DNA of 64,000 nt from Geodermatophilaceae bacterium URHA0031 (GTDB taxonomy: Bacteria; Actinomycetota; Actinomycetes; Mycobacteriales; Geodermatophilaceae). The translations under genes and the position numbers were made by a program. Location: assembly GCA_000620205.1 (NCBI GenBank), contig JHVP01000007.1:1-64000 (forward strand), given 5' to 3'. The notes beneath the pieces are model-generated. The model did not search any database, was not told the origin of the DNA, and was given only the letters and a program-made list of their open reading frames with translations. Positions 18,003-25,997 of the stretch are shown piece by piece. Position 1 is the first letter of the stretch. Every line of letters starts with the position of its first letter.

Positions 18003-19093
18003 GCCGCCGGGTCACCGTCGTCGCCGACTCCGACGCCTGGGGTGGCGCGGAGGTCTACCTCACCCACCTGCTCCGCCGCGCCGCCGGCTGCAGGTGGACC
18101 GCCTCGCTGGTCTGCGCGGAGCCGGTCGCCGCGGGGTTCGCGGCCGCGCTGCCGGCGCAGCGGCGCACGGTCGTGCCCCTCGCCCGGCACCGCTGTGCGG
18201 CGCCGGGACTGGCGGCGGCGATCGCGGCCCAGCGTCCGGACGTCGTCGTGGTCAACCTGGTCGACCCGGGGTCCAACGCCGCCGCCGTCGGGGCCGCGCT
18301 CACCGTCGCCCCGACGGTCGGCGTCCTGCACCTGGCCGGGGACGTCGGGGGCCCGGAGCGGCGCACCCGGCTGGCGGAGCTCCACGGTCGCCTGGCGCTG
18401 GTGCTCAGCCCCTCGGCCGACGGGCGGGACCAGCTGGTGACCGAGCTGGGGGTGCCCGCCGAGCGGGTGCACGTCGTGCCCAACGGCGTGGACCTGCCGG
18501 CGGCAGCCGGCGGACCGGCCGGGCGGACCCCGCCGCGGGTGGGCGCGGTCGGCCGGCTGACCGCGCAGAAGGGCTTCGACGTCCTGCTGCAGGCCGTCGC
18601 GGGTCTGCTGGCCGGCGGCGTGGAGCTGGACCTGGTCATCGCCGGGCGCGGCCGCGACGAGGACCGGCTGCGCGCGGCGGCGGCCGGCCTCCCGGTGACC
18701 TTCACCGGCCACGTCGACGACGTCCCGGCCCTCCTCGCCGGCCTGGACCTGTTCTGCCTGCCCTCCCGCCACGAGGCCCTGCCGCTCGCGCTGCTGGAGG
18801 CGATGGCCGCCGGCCTGCCGTGCGTGGCGACCGACGTCGGCGACGTCGCCGTGGCCGTGGGGGAGGACGCCGTCGTCGTCCCGGCCGGGGACCCGGAGCC
18901 GCTGGCCGGTGCGCTGGCCGTGCTGCTGGCCGACCCCGTGCTCCGCGCCGACCTGGGCGCGCGGGCACGCGTCCGGGCGGTCCGGGAGATGGGCGCCGAC
19001 CTGATGGCCCGGCGGACGTTCGCCCTGCTGGAGGACCTGCTCGACGACCTGCTGGACCGGTTCGCCGCGCCCGCGGGTTTCCCGGCCGGGTGA
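17999..19093 (+). CDS. Glycosyltransferase family 4
   Basis: A 364-residue GT-B enzyme with SDAWGGAEVYLTHLL at the N-terminus, VHVVPNGVDLP at the domain hinge, VGRLTAQKGFDVLLQA opening the donor domain and SRHEALPLALLEAMAAG as the E-x7-E signature. The start GTG at 17999 overlaps the GT9 stop by 4 bp (GTGA). It ends the carbohydrate block that began at 10503. No polymerase, flippase or O-antigen ligase gene is present here, so the products may act on a lipid-linked or small-molecule acceptor assembled elsewhere. Confidence 0.9.
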   Translation: MSRRVTVVADSDAWGGAEVYLTHLLRRAAGCRWTASLVCAEPVAAGFAAALPAQRRTVVPLARHRCAAPGLAAAIAAQRPDVVVVNLVDPGSNAAAVGAALTVAPTVGVLHLAGDVGGPERRTRLAELHGRLALVLSPSADGRDQLVTELGVPAERVHVVPNGVDLPAAAGGPAGRTPPRVGAVGRLTAQKGFDVLLQAVAGLLAGGVELDLVIAGRGRDEDRLRAAAAGLPVTFTGHVDDVPALLAGLDLFCLPSRHEALPLALLEAMAAGLPCVATDVGDVAVAVGEDAVVVPAGDPEPLAGALAVLLADPVLRADLGARARVRAVREMGADLMARRTFALLEDLLDDLLDRFAAPAGFPAG

Positions 19094-19173
19094 TCGGGAC
19101 AACCCCTGAGAGCTGGTGAGCTGAGCCGGCCCCCTGCGCTGCCCCCCGGGCGGCGCCTGCCGACGGGAGCCGC

Positions 19174-19905
19174 GTGACCGTCATCGAGCAGTTCCGCACC
19201 GCGCTGGCCGCGTCGGCGGCGCAGCTGCCCGGCCCCGAGCTCCTCCCCGAACGGCTCGCCCGGGCCTGCGCCCGGGCGCTGCCGATCGACGGGGCGGGCA
19301 TCAGCCTCTTCTTCGCCGACGACCGGCGGCTGCCGCTGGGGGCGAGCGACCCGTCGTCGGCCGAGGCCGAACGGCTGCAGTTCACCGTCGGTGAGGGCCC
19401 GTGCCTCGCCGCGCACGCGGAGGGTCGGCCGCTTCTGGCCGACGAGGCGACCCTCCGGTCCCGGTGGCCGGCCTTCTACGACTGCCTGGTGGGCACCACC
19501 CGGATCCGGGCGACCCTCTCGCTCCCGCTCGCGGACCACCTCCAGGACATCGGCGCGCTCGATCTGTACCTCGTCCCGCCCCACGATCCGGGGGCGCTGT
19601 GCCTGGCCGATGTCGAGGCCGTCACCCGGGAGGTCGGGGCCGCGTTCGGGGTGGCGAACGGGCGGGGCGGGCAGCCCGACGGGCCGGCGTGGCTGGACGC
19701 CCCGGGGGCCGCACGGCGGGCCACCGTCTGGCAGGCCCTCGGCATGGTGAACGCGGCCCTCCGGTTGTCCAGCGCCGACGCGCTCGCCGTGCTCCGGGCC
19801 CACGCGTACGGCACCGGGACCAGCCTGGACGACCTCGCCTCCCGGGTGGTCGACCGGCAGGTGTCGATGGCGGACCTCGGCCTGGACACCGACCAGACCC
19901 GGTAG
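19174..19905 (+). CDS. GAF-ANTAR regulator (RNA-binding antitermination type)
   Basis: A 243-residue two-domain protein. Residues about 20-160 form a GAF-like sensor (GISLFFADDRRLPLGASD, VGEGPCLAAHAEGRPLLADE), the usual start of this actinobacterial family. Residues about 175-240 form an ANTAR domain with VWQALGMVNAALRLSSADALAVLRAHAY followed by LDDLASRVVDRQ. ANTAR domains bind paired hexaloop RNA hairpins and prevent transcription termination. No phospho-receiver domain is present, so the signal is sensed by GAF. It is monocistronic in context; targets are not evident nearby. Confidence 0.85.
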   Translation: MTVIEQFRTALAASAAQLPGPELLPERLARACARALPIDGAGISLFFADDRRLPLGASDPSSAEAERLQFTVGEGPCLAAHAEGRPLLADEATLRSRWPAFYDCLVGTTRIRATLSLPLADHLQDIGALDLYLVPPHDPGALCLADVEAVTREVGAAFGVANGRGGQPDGPAWLDAPGAARRATVWQALGMVNAALRLSSADALAVLRAHAYGTGTSLDDLASRVVDRQVSMADLGLDTDQTR

Positions 19906-19980
19906 CGCCGGAGCGGTCTGCGCCGACGGGCGGATGCGCCAGGATGGGCTCCCCAGGCCCGCCGAGCTCCAGGAGCAGCC

Positions 19981-20586
19981 GTGACAGGTCCGTCCGCCCC
20001 GATGGTCGTCCCGGCCTTCCTCGTCAAGCAGCGCATCACGGCCATGGTGAACCGGTACCAGGTCCTGGCGGTCGGGCCGGACGGCGGCGAGGGCCACCTG
20101 CTGGCCTTCGCCGAGCAGAAGCGGATGAAGCTCAAGGAGGAGGTCCAGTTCTTCGCCGACGAGTCGCGGACCCGTCGGGTGTTCTCGTTCAAGGCCCGGC
20201 AGCGCCTGGACGTGCACGCCGAGCACGACGTCCTCGACGAGAACGGCGTGCCGCTGGGGAGCTTCAGCAAGCGGTTCGGCGCCAGCCTGCTGCGCTCGAC
20301 CTGGAACCTGTCGGTGCCCGGGCTGCAGGCGGTCGGGCAGGAGCGCCGCGTGTCGGTCGCCGTGCTCCGCCGGGTGTGGGACGTGCTGCCCTACGTCGGC
20401 GACGTCTGGGTGCCCTTCGTCTTCCACTTCGACTTCACCGACACCGCCACCGGGCAGCCGGTGATGGTCAGCGAGCGGCAGAAGGCGATCCGCGACCGGT
20501 ACACCGTGACCGTGCCCGACCCCCGGCTGGACTTCCGCGTCGCGGCCTCGATGGCCGTCGCGCTGGACGCGCTGCAGAGCCGTTAG
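19981..20586 (+). CDS. LURP-one-related/scramblase-like (tubby C-terminal fold) protein
   Basis: A 201-residue protein of the LURP-one/YxjI-like beta-barrel group. It has the early FLVKQRITAMVNRYQVL segment, then repeated strand patterns: LLAFAEQKRMKLKEEVQFFAD, RVFSFKARQRLDVHAEHDVLDENG and LGSFSKRFGASLLRSTWNL. The last third (VPFVFHFDFTD to the DFRVAASMAVALDALQ helix) closes the barrel around a hydrophobic helix, as in tubby-like proteins. Members may bind phosphoinositides or membranes; no enzymatic role is established. The GTG at 19981 follows CAGGAGCAGCC. Its stop overlaps the stop of the convergent reverse transcriptase gene. Confidence 0.7.
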   Translation: MTGPSAPMVVPAFLVKQRITAMVNRYQVLAVGPDGGEGHLLAFAEQKRMKLKEEVQFFADESRTRRVFSFKARQRLDVHAEHDVLDENGVPLGSFSKRFGASLLRSTWNLSVPGLQAVGQERRVSVAVLRRVWDVLPYVGDVWVPFVFHFDFTDTATGQPVMVSERQKAIRDRYTVTVPDPRLDFRVAASMAVALDALQSR

Positions 20587-21932
20587 CCGGCCGGCTCCGC
20601 CGACCAGTCGATCCGCTCGGCGAGGGCGTGCAGCCGGGCGCCGAAGGCCGGGTCGAGCGAGGCCGCCCACGCCACCCGGCCGAGCACGTGGTCGCGGAAG
20701 GTGGCCGGATCGCGGCCGCGGGTCTGGCCGGCCCAGCCCGAGGTGGCGCAGTTGTGCAGCAGCGCCCGCAGCGCGTCGCGTTCGCGGCGCGGCAGCGTGG
20801 GCCGGGTGTTCACGACCGTGCCGAGCACCGACTGCCGACGTGCGGCGCTGGTCGCCGCCGTCTTGGCGGGGTTGACCCGGAAGCCCTCGTCGCGGACGAC
20901 CCGCGCGACCAGGTCGGCGAACCGGTCCCGGCCGAGCGCCGGACCCCCGCTGAAGGTCAGGTCGTCGACGTAGCGGGTGTAGCGCGCCCCGCACGAGGCG
21001 GCCAGCCCGGCGAGCCGCCGGTCCAGCCGGAAGCACACCAGGTTCGCCAGCGGCGGGGACGTCGGCGCCCCTTGCGGCAGGTGGGCGACGGCGAGCTGCC
21101 GGCCCAGCCGGCGGTGCCGGTCCCGGTCCTCGGCACCCGCGGGCAGCGGGACCTGCCGCCACACCTGCGCGGGCACCACCGTCGTCACCAGCGAGGTGAG
21201 GACGTGCGCGACCGGCTCCGGCAGCCCGGCCGGGCCGAGGAGCAGCCCGTGCACCCGCTCGGCCGCGATCGAGGCGAAGAACGCCTCCAGGTCCATCCGC
21301 AGCACCACCGGCGACCCGGCGTGCGGGGCGACCGCGGTGCGCACCGACCGGCCCGGCACGCACCCGTGCGCCGCGTCGTGCACCGGCACCCGGGCGAGCA
21401 CGTGTCGCAGCAGCCGCCGTTGTGCCTCCTTCAGCCGCGGCTTCGGGGCGGCGAGCAGCCGGACGCCGTGCGGGCGGGGGACGACGTGCCACCGGTAGTG
21501 CCGGAGCGGCTCGCCCACGGTGCGCTCCAGCCCGCGGACGTCGGCGAACCAGGCCAGCTCACCCGGGTCGAGGTCCAGCAGCCGGGCCACCGCAGCCTGG
21601 TCCGGCAGGTCGGCGACCGGGGCGCGCGACCAGGCGAGCTCGGTCGGCCGCGGTTCCCAGCGCAGCACCCGGGGCGGCGGCGTCGTGTCCTGCCCGCGGG
21701 CCCAGCCATGCGTCGTCTGCAGGAAGCGGGCGAGCTCGCGCGGCCGGTCGACCGGTGCCCGCGGGTGGCCGGTCTGCACCTCGCCGACCATGGTGCCCAC
21801 CCACGTCGCGGCACGGGCCTGGCCCAGGGCGACCGCCACCCGGCGCACCATGTCCCGCCGGCGCCACGGCCCGGCCAGCAGCGCGGTGGCCAGCCCCGAG
21901 GCGGTGGCGGCGGCCTGCCGCTCGGCCGTCAC
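20583..21932 (-). CDS. Retron-type reverse transcriptase
   Basis: A 449-residue RNA-dependent DNA polymerase. Palm motifs are complete: VVLRMDLEAFFASI with the first catalytic Asp at 214, LPQGAPTSPPLANL at 285-298, and YTRYVDDLTFSG with the YVDD pair at 321-324. Then come GFRVNPAKT at 350-358 and SVLGTVVN at 368-375. The LPQGAPTSP, YTRYxDDLTFSG and V-x-G-x-VVN spacing is that of retron RTs rather than group II introns or DGRs. The retron hallmark NAxxH appears degenerate (AVAPH at 200-204) and VTG is VLG. About 120 residues precede the RT core, without a recognised domain. Start GTG 21932, 13 nt after a 161-nt inverted-repeat-bounded segment (21946-22106). Confidence 0.85.
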   Translation of the reverse strand: MTAERQAAATASGLATALLAGPWRRRDMVRRVAVALGQARAATWVGTMVGEVQTGHPRAPVDRPRELARFLQTTHGWARGQDTTPPPRVLRWEPRPTELAWSRAPVADLPDQAAVARLLDLDPGELAWFADVRGLERTVGEPLRHYRWHVVPRPHGVRLLAAPKPRLKEAQRRLLRHVLARVPVHDAAHGCVPGRSVRTAVAPHAGSPVVLRMDLEAFFASIAAERVHGLLLGPAGLPEPVAHVLTSLVTTVVPAQVWRQVPLPAGAEDRDRHRRLGRQLAVAHLPQGAPTSPPLANLVCFRLDRRLAGLAASCGARYTRYVDDLTFSGGPALGRDRFADLVARVVRDEGFRVNPAKTAATSAARRQSVLGTVVNTRPTLPRRERDALRALLHNCATSGWAGQTRGRDPATFRDHVLGRVAWAASLDPAFGARLHALAERIDWSAEPAG

Positions 21933-21945
21933 GCCGATCGGGAGG

Positions 21946-22106
21946 GTGCGCGACGGGGAGACCAGCCTGTCCCTGGACGATGGGCCGTTGCGTGCGCGGA
22001 GCGCGCCGTCCGGCTCATGACGCCGTGCCTGGGCTTCTCACGAATCCCCGGGGTTGCCCCGGGGGGACCGGCTCGTACCGGTCGTCCTGTCCTCCCCGTC
22101 GCGCAC
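21946..22106 (-). ncRNA. Candidate retron msr-msd non-coding RNA
   Basis: On the minus strand, a 15-nt sequence at 22106-22092 (GTGCGCGACGGGGAG) is perfectly complementary to 21960-21946, enclosing 131 nt. This is the a1/a2 arrangement of retron RNAs, with a2 ending 13 nt before the RT start. Inside a1 come two msr-like stem-loops: a 6-bp stem with a 6-nt loop at 22083-22066, and an 8-bp CCCCGGGG/CCCCGGGG stem with a CAA loop at 22064-22046. The distal half (22045-21961) would be msd; it contains a 5-bp GCGCG/CGCGC hairpin at 22006-21994 enclosed by GGACG/CGTCC. The structure is seen in sequence; function is inferred. The branching G and the reverse-transcription end point are not determined. 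Confidence 0.65.
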
Positions 22107-22203
22107 GGGCACACCGTAGTGACCGACGGACGGGACCGGGCCGGAACGGTGCGCGGCGGGAGGTCTTCCCCGCGGGCGGCCGCGGGCTCCAGGATGGTCG
22201 ACC

Positions 22204-22977
22204 GTGCGCACCGTGCCGACCTTCGCCGACGACTTCGACGGACCGGACCTCGACACCGCCGTCTGGGTGCCGCACTACCTCCCGCAGTGGAGCTCCCGTG
22301 CGGCCACCGCTGCCGCCTACGAGGTCCGCGACTCCTGCCTGCGGCTGTTCCTGCCCGCGGAGCACCCGCTCTGGTGCCCCGAGGACCACCCGCCGCTGCG
22401 GGTCTCCGCCGTCCAGTCCGGGGTGTTCTCCGGCCCGGTCGGCAGCACGGTCGGGCAGCAGCCGGTGCGACCGGGCGCGGTCGTCCGGGAGGAGCAGCCG
22501 GCGCAGGCGGGCTGGACGCCGACCTACGGCCGGCTGGAGGTTCGGGCGCGGATGACCGTGACCGCCCGGTCGATGGCGGCCTGGTGGTTGGTCGGCTTCG
22601 AGGACCGGCCGGAGCGCTCGGCGGAGCTCTGCGTGGTCGAGGTCTTCGGGGACGCGGTCCGGGTCGGGGACGATGGCCGGGCCGGCGCCGCCGTGGGGAT
22701 GGGTGCGCACCCCTTCCGGGACCCGCGGGTCGTCGAGGACTTCGCGGCCCCGCGGCTGGCGATCGACGTCGCCGACTTCCACACCTACGCGGTGGACTGG
22801 CGGCCCGACGGCGCCGTCTTCTCCGTGGACGGGGACCCGGTGCGCTCGGTGGCGGTCACCCCGGGCTACCCGATGCAGTCCATGCTGGCGGTCTTCGACT
22901 TCCCGGAGCGCGCGGTGCCGGGGGAGCCCTACGTCGTCCCCGAGCTGGTGGTGGACGTCGTGCGGGGCTACAGGTAG
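22204..22977 (+). CDS. Glycoside hydrolase family 16-like protein with altered active site
   Basis: A 257-residue laminarinase-like beta-sandwich. [23 protein letters not shown] is the typical GH16 opening, [12 protein letters not shown] and the WWLVGFED strand precede the active site, and the C-terminal [22 protein letters not shown] is conserved. The E-x-D-x-x-E catalytic signature reads E141-L-C143-V-V-E146: nucleophile and acid/base glutamates are present but the central Asp is Cys. There is no signal peptide, unusual for a polysaccharide hydrolase. It may be a weak hydrolase, a transglycosylase-like enzyme or a glycan-binding protein. It is divergent from the RT gene and converges on the next gene. 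Confidence 0.8.
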   Translation: MRTVPTFADDFDGPDLDTAVWVPHYLPQWSSRAATAAAYEVRDSCLRLFLPAEHPLWCPEDHPPLRVSAVQSGVFSGPVGSTVGQQPVRPGAVVREEQPAQAGWTPTYGRLEVRARMTVTARSMAAWWLVGFEDRPERSAELCVVEVFGDAVRVGDDGRAGAAVGMGAHPFRDPRVVEDFAAPRLAIDVADFHTYAVDWRPDGAVFSVDGDPVRSVAVTPGYPMQSMLAVFDFPERAVPGEPYVVPELVVDVVRGYR

Positions 22978-23378
22978 GCGTTCTCCAGCTCGGCGAAGAA
23001 GGCCTTGGCCAGCACGACGAAGTCAGCCTCGCGGACCGCGATCACGTCGCCGTGCCGGTAGCGCAGCACCGTCCGGTCCGGGTCGAGCCGGATCTGCCGG
23101 TCGCAGATCAGCGTGTTGCCGCGGTGCAGCGACTCGCTGATCAGCCGCACCTCGTCGAGGGCCGTCCCCTCACTGCCCTCCAGGCCCCGGCCGCGGTGCA
23201 CGAAGCTGTGCTCCAGCGCGATGACCATGTTGTTGAAGAAGACCGGCTCGAAGTCGTGCAGGGCCTCGGGGGCGCAGTCGGCCGCGGCCACCAGCCTCCG
23301 GTAGGCGGCCAGTTGCGCCTCGACGGCGGCCCGGCGCTGATCGACGTAGTCCGGTGCGTACGTGCTCCGGGTCAACAC
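22968..23378 (-). CDS. Conserved protein of unknown function, 136 residues
   Basis: The protein resembles a widespread, uncharacterised bacterial family. Its pattern is [24 protein letters not shown] (first helix), [31 protein letters not shown] and [31 protein letters not shown] at the C-terminus. No signal peptide, transmembrane segment or catalytic motif is visible; a helical bundle is likely. The GTG at 23378 is chosen because AGGAG lies just upstream and the sequence becomes family-like there. Its 3' end overlaps the end of the GH16-like gene by 10 bp, tail to tail. Confidence 0.7.
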   Translation of the reverse strand: MLTRSTYAPDYVDQRRAAVEAQLAAYRRLVAAADCAPEALHDFEPVFFNNMVIALEHSFVHRGRGLEGSEGTALDEVRLISESLHRGNTLICDRQIRLDPDRTVLRYRHGDVIAVREADFVVLAKAFFAELENAYL

Positions 23379-23571
23379 GGCTGCTCCTGAGGAGAAGGCG
23401 TTGCGTCCACGGTGGATCCCCCAGCCTGACACGTGCGGCGCGGTTCCGGAAGGGGCGCACCGGAACCCGCAGCCCCGCCGCGAGGGCGGTCGGGACGTGC
23501 GTTCGCCTGCGGTGGGGAAGGGGAGCGGGGGCCACCGCGTTGGTCCGGACAACCGACCCGGAAGGCACCCC

Positions 23572-24549
23572 ATGCGCATCCCGCTGTCCGTCCTCGACCT
23601 CGCCCCGATCGCCCGCGGGGAGACCGTCAGCAGCAGCATCGCGGCCAGCGTGGCGCTCGCCCAGCGCGCGGAGGAGCACGGCTACCGCCGCGTCTGGTAC
23701 GCCGAGCACCACAACATGCCGACGATCGCCTCGTCGGCGACCAGCGTGCTCATCGCGCACGTGGGCGCCCGGACGTCGACGATCCGGCTCGGGGCCGGCG
23801 GGGTCATGCTGCCGAACCACTCGCCGCTGACCATCGCCGAGCAGTTCGGCACCCTGGACGCGATGTACCCCGGGCGGATCGACCTGGGGCTCGGCCGTGC
23901 GCCCGGCTCGGACCAGAACACGATGTACGCGCTGCGTCGCGACCCGAACTCGGCCGACACCTTCCCGCAGGACGTGCTGGAGCTGCAGGCGTACCTGGCC
24001 GGCCAGACCCGGGTGCCCGGGGTCGACGCCATCCCGGGCAAGGGCTCCCGCGTGCCGCTGTACGTGCTCGGCTCGTCGCTGTTCGGCGCCCACCTGGCTG
24101 CGGCACTGGGTCTGCCCTACGCGTTCGCCAGCCACTTCGCCCCGCAGGCGCTCGAGGCCGCCGTCGCCACCTACCGGCGGGAGTTCCAGCCCTCCGCCGA
24201 GCTCGAGGCCCCGTACGTCATCGCCGGGGTCAACGTCATCGCCGCCGACACCCGCAGCCAGGCGGAGGAGAACCTGCAGGCGGTGCGCCGGACCATGGCG
24301 GTCGGGCTGTTCGGCCGGGGGCGCAGCTTCACCGACGAGGAGGCCGACCTGCTCCTCGAGCAGGGTGCCGGGCAGCACGTCAGCTCGATGTTCACCCATG
24401 CCGCGGTGGGCACGCCGCACGACGTGGGTGAGTACCTCGAGGGGTTCGCCAAGCACGCCGACGCGGACGAGCTGATCGTCGCCCACCAGTCCCCGACGAC
24501 GGAGGGCCGGCTGCGCTCGGTCACCCTCACCGCGGAGGCCGTCGCCTAG
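23572..24549 (+). CDS. LLM-class flavin-dependent oxidoreductase
   Basis: A 325-residue bacterial luciferase-like TIM barrel. [16 protein letters not shown] opens the family; [61 protein letters not shown] and the late [10 protein letters not shown] segment are all conserved in the MsnO8-type subgroup. It uses reduced flavin supplied by a partner reductase to oxygenate or reduce an unknown substrate, or F420 in some relatives. The ATG at 23572 is correct by homology. Its last 4 bp overlap the end of the convergent NlpC/P60 gene. Confidence 0.92.
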   Translation: MRIPLSVLDLAPIARGETVSSSIAASVALAQRAEEHGYRRVWYAEHHNMPTIASSATSVLIAHVGARTSTIRLGAGGVMLPNHSPLTIAEQFGTLDAMYPGRIDLGLGRAPGSDQNTMYALRRDPNSADTFPQDVLELQAYLAGQTRVPGVDAIPGKGSRVPLYVLGSSLFGAHLAAALGLPYAFASHFAPQALEAAVATYRREFQPSAELEAPYVIAGVNVIAADTRSQAEENLQAVRRTMAVGLFGRGRSFTDEEADLLLEQGAGQHVSSMFTHAAVGTPHDVGEYLEGFAKHADADELIVAHQSPTTEGRLRSVTLTAEAVA

Positions 24550-25826
24550 GCGCTGGGGCGGGCCCCGCCGATGAAGCCGCCCCAGCGCATCGCGGTGACC
24601 CGGACCCGGGACCCGCTCTCGGGTGCCTCCAGGATCTGACCGTCGCCCAGGTAGAGGGCGACGTGGTGGATCGTCTCGGGGCTGCTGGTGTCCGTGGCCC
24701 AGAAGACCAGGTCACCCCGCTGCAGGTCGCTGCGGGAGACCCGCGGCAACGCCGAGTACTGCGCGCTGCTGTTGCGCGGGATGCTGATGCCGGCCTGGGC
24801 GTAGGCGTACCGGGTGAGGCCCGAGCAGTCGAAGCCGACCACGCCGGCGTCGATGCCCCAGCCCGCGCTCGGCCCGGTGAGCGACCCACCGCCCCAGGCG
24901 TAGATCGTGCCCAGCCAGCGGCGGGCCGCGGAGATCGCGGTCTCGACCGCGTCGGACGAGCCGGGGCCGGCGGTGGTGACGGCGCCGGAGGAGACGGCGT
25001 GGCTGGTGGCCCGCTGGTCGGCGGCCGCGCGGGCCGCGGCGGCGGTCTGCTGGGCGGCGTACTGCTCGGCCGCGGCACGGGCACCCTCCAGGCCGAGCAG
25101 GGTCTGCTGGGCCTGCTCCAGCTGCTGCTGGACGGCGGCCTGCCGGCCGGCCAGGTCCGCGGCCTGCTGCCGTGCGCTGACCTCGAGGGCCTCGGCGGCG
25201 GCGAGCGCGTCGGCGGCCTGCTGCTCCAGCGTCGCGGCCTGCGCCAGGGCGGTCTGCGCGGCGGCCTCGGCGGTGGTGGCCTGCTGCTCGGCAGCGGTCA
25301 CCTGGACGACGACGCTGCGCTGGTGCGCTCCCGCGGCCTCCAGCAGCGCGGCCCGCTCGACCATCTGCGCGGGTCCCTCGGCGGTCATCAGCGCCTCGAG
25401 CGTCGGGGAGGTGCTGCCCTGCAGGTAGCTCTGCCGGGCGAAGTCGGCGAGGTCGGCCCGGGCGGCGGCCAGCTCGTCCCGGGCGCGCCGGGCGGCGGCC
25501 GCAGCCTCGTCGGCGGCGGACTGGGCGGCCTCGTACTCGGCCTGCTTGCCCTGGAAGGCGTCCAGCGCGATGGCCGACCGGGCGCGGGCGTCGTCCACCT
25601 GCTCCTGCGCGGCGGCGAGGGCGGCGGACAGCGCGCCGACCTGCTGCGCGGCGTCGGCCTTCGCCTGCTGCGCCTGGCTCAGCTGGGCGTCGCTGGGGTT
25701 GGTCGGGGCCGCCGTGGCGGTGCCGGGAGCGACTCCGACGCCCAGGGCGACGGCGACGGCGACGGTGGCGGCCGCACGGGCCAGCCGGTTGCCCGCCCGT
25801 GCCGGGGTGGTTGCCTGCGTGCCCAT
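24546..25826 (-). CDS. Secreted NlpC/P60 peptidoglycan hydrolase with long coiled coil
   Basis: A 426-residue exported hydrolase of the RipA/RpfB-partner type. A Sec signal ends near residue 39-40 (ATA-A). Residues about 45-270 are Ala/Gln/Glu-rich coiled coil, with a small flexible region PTLEALMTAEGPAQM near 141-155. The NlpC/P60 domain occupies about 292-426, with the nucleophile C334 in GFDCSGLTRY, H388 in IHHVALYLG and the GDLVFW strand between. It cleaves D-Glu-mDAP type stem-peptide bonds during growth or division; the coiled coil is the usual autoinhibitory or docking element. GGAAGGG precedes the ATG. A 7-bp palindrome lies in its leader. Confidence 0.92.
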   Translation of the reverse strand: MGTQATTPARAGNRLARAAATVAVAVALGVGVAPGTATAAPTNPSDAQLSQAQQAKADAAQQVGALSAALAAAQEQVDDARARSAIALDAFQGKQAEYEAAQSAADEAAAAARRARDELAAARADLADFARQSYLQGSTSPTLEALMTAEGPAQMVERAALLEAAGAHQRSVVVQVTAAEQQATTAEAAAQTALAQAATLEQQAADALAAAEALEVSARQQAADLAGRQAAVQQQLEQAQQTLLGLEGARAAAEQYAAQQTAAAARAAADQRATSHAVSSGAVTTAGPGSSDAVETAISAARRWLGTIYAWGGGSLTGPSAGWGIDAGVVGFDCSGLTRYAYAQAGISIPRNSSAQYSALPRVSRSDLQRGDLVFWATDTSSPETIHHVALYLGDGQILEAPESGSRVRVTAMRWGGFIGGARPSA

Positions 25827-25850
25827 GTCCGCTGCGTCCCTTCCGGTGAT

Positions 25851-25870
25851 GGTCACCTGATCGGGTGACC
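25851..25870. promoter_or_regulatory. 20-bp palindrome in the NlpC/P60 leader
   Basis: GGTCACC-TGATCG-GGTGACC is a perfect 7-bp inverted repeat centred about 35 bp before the NlpC/P60 start. It could be an operator or a leader hairpin placed close to the ribosome site. A second imperfect repeat, AGTTG-7-CAACT, lies at about 25932-25948 between the divergent genes. Confidence 0.35.
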
Positions 25871-25997
25871 CAGGACCAGATCGGCCGTCGTGCCGGACTG
25901 CTTGAGCGTGGGCCGACAATGAGTTGACGAAAACAACTGGCGGCCGGTGCTCCTCCGGTCGCCGCACAGCGGGCGGCCCGGTGGCGGCCGTTGGAGG

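Noticed and set aside
18055-21492. A 1145-residue open frame on the minus strand across the GT4, GAF-ANTAR and LURP-one genes
   Set aside because: It is the antisense reading of plus-strand genes with conserved motifs; its translation is low-complexity and Arg/Pro/Gly-rich. High GC keeps such frames open.
20583-22106. Group II intron or diversity-generating retroelement
   Set aside because: No intron domain V/VI, maturase or HNH domain, and no template/variable repeat pair or variable protein was seen; the motif spacing is retron-like.
25827-25997. Cyclic-di-AMP riboswitch before the NlpC/P60 gene, as known in other actinobacteria
   Set aside because: The leader is too short and lacks the conserved ydaO motif; only small palindromes are seen.
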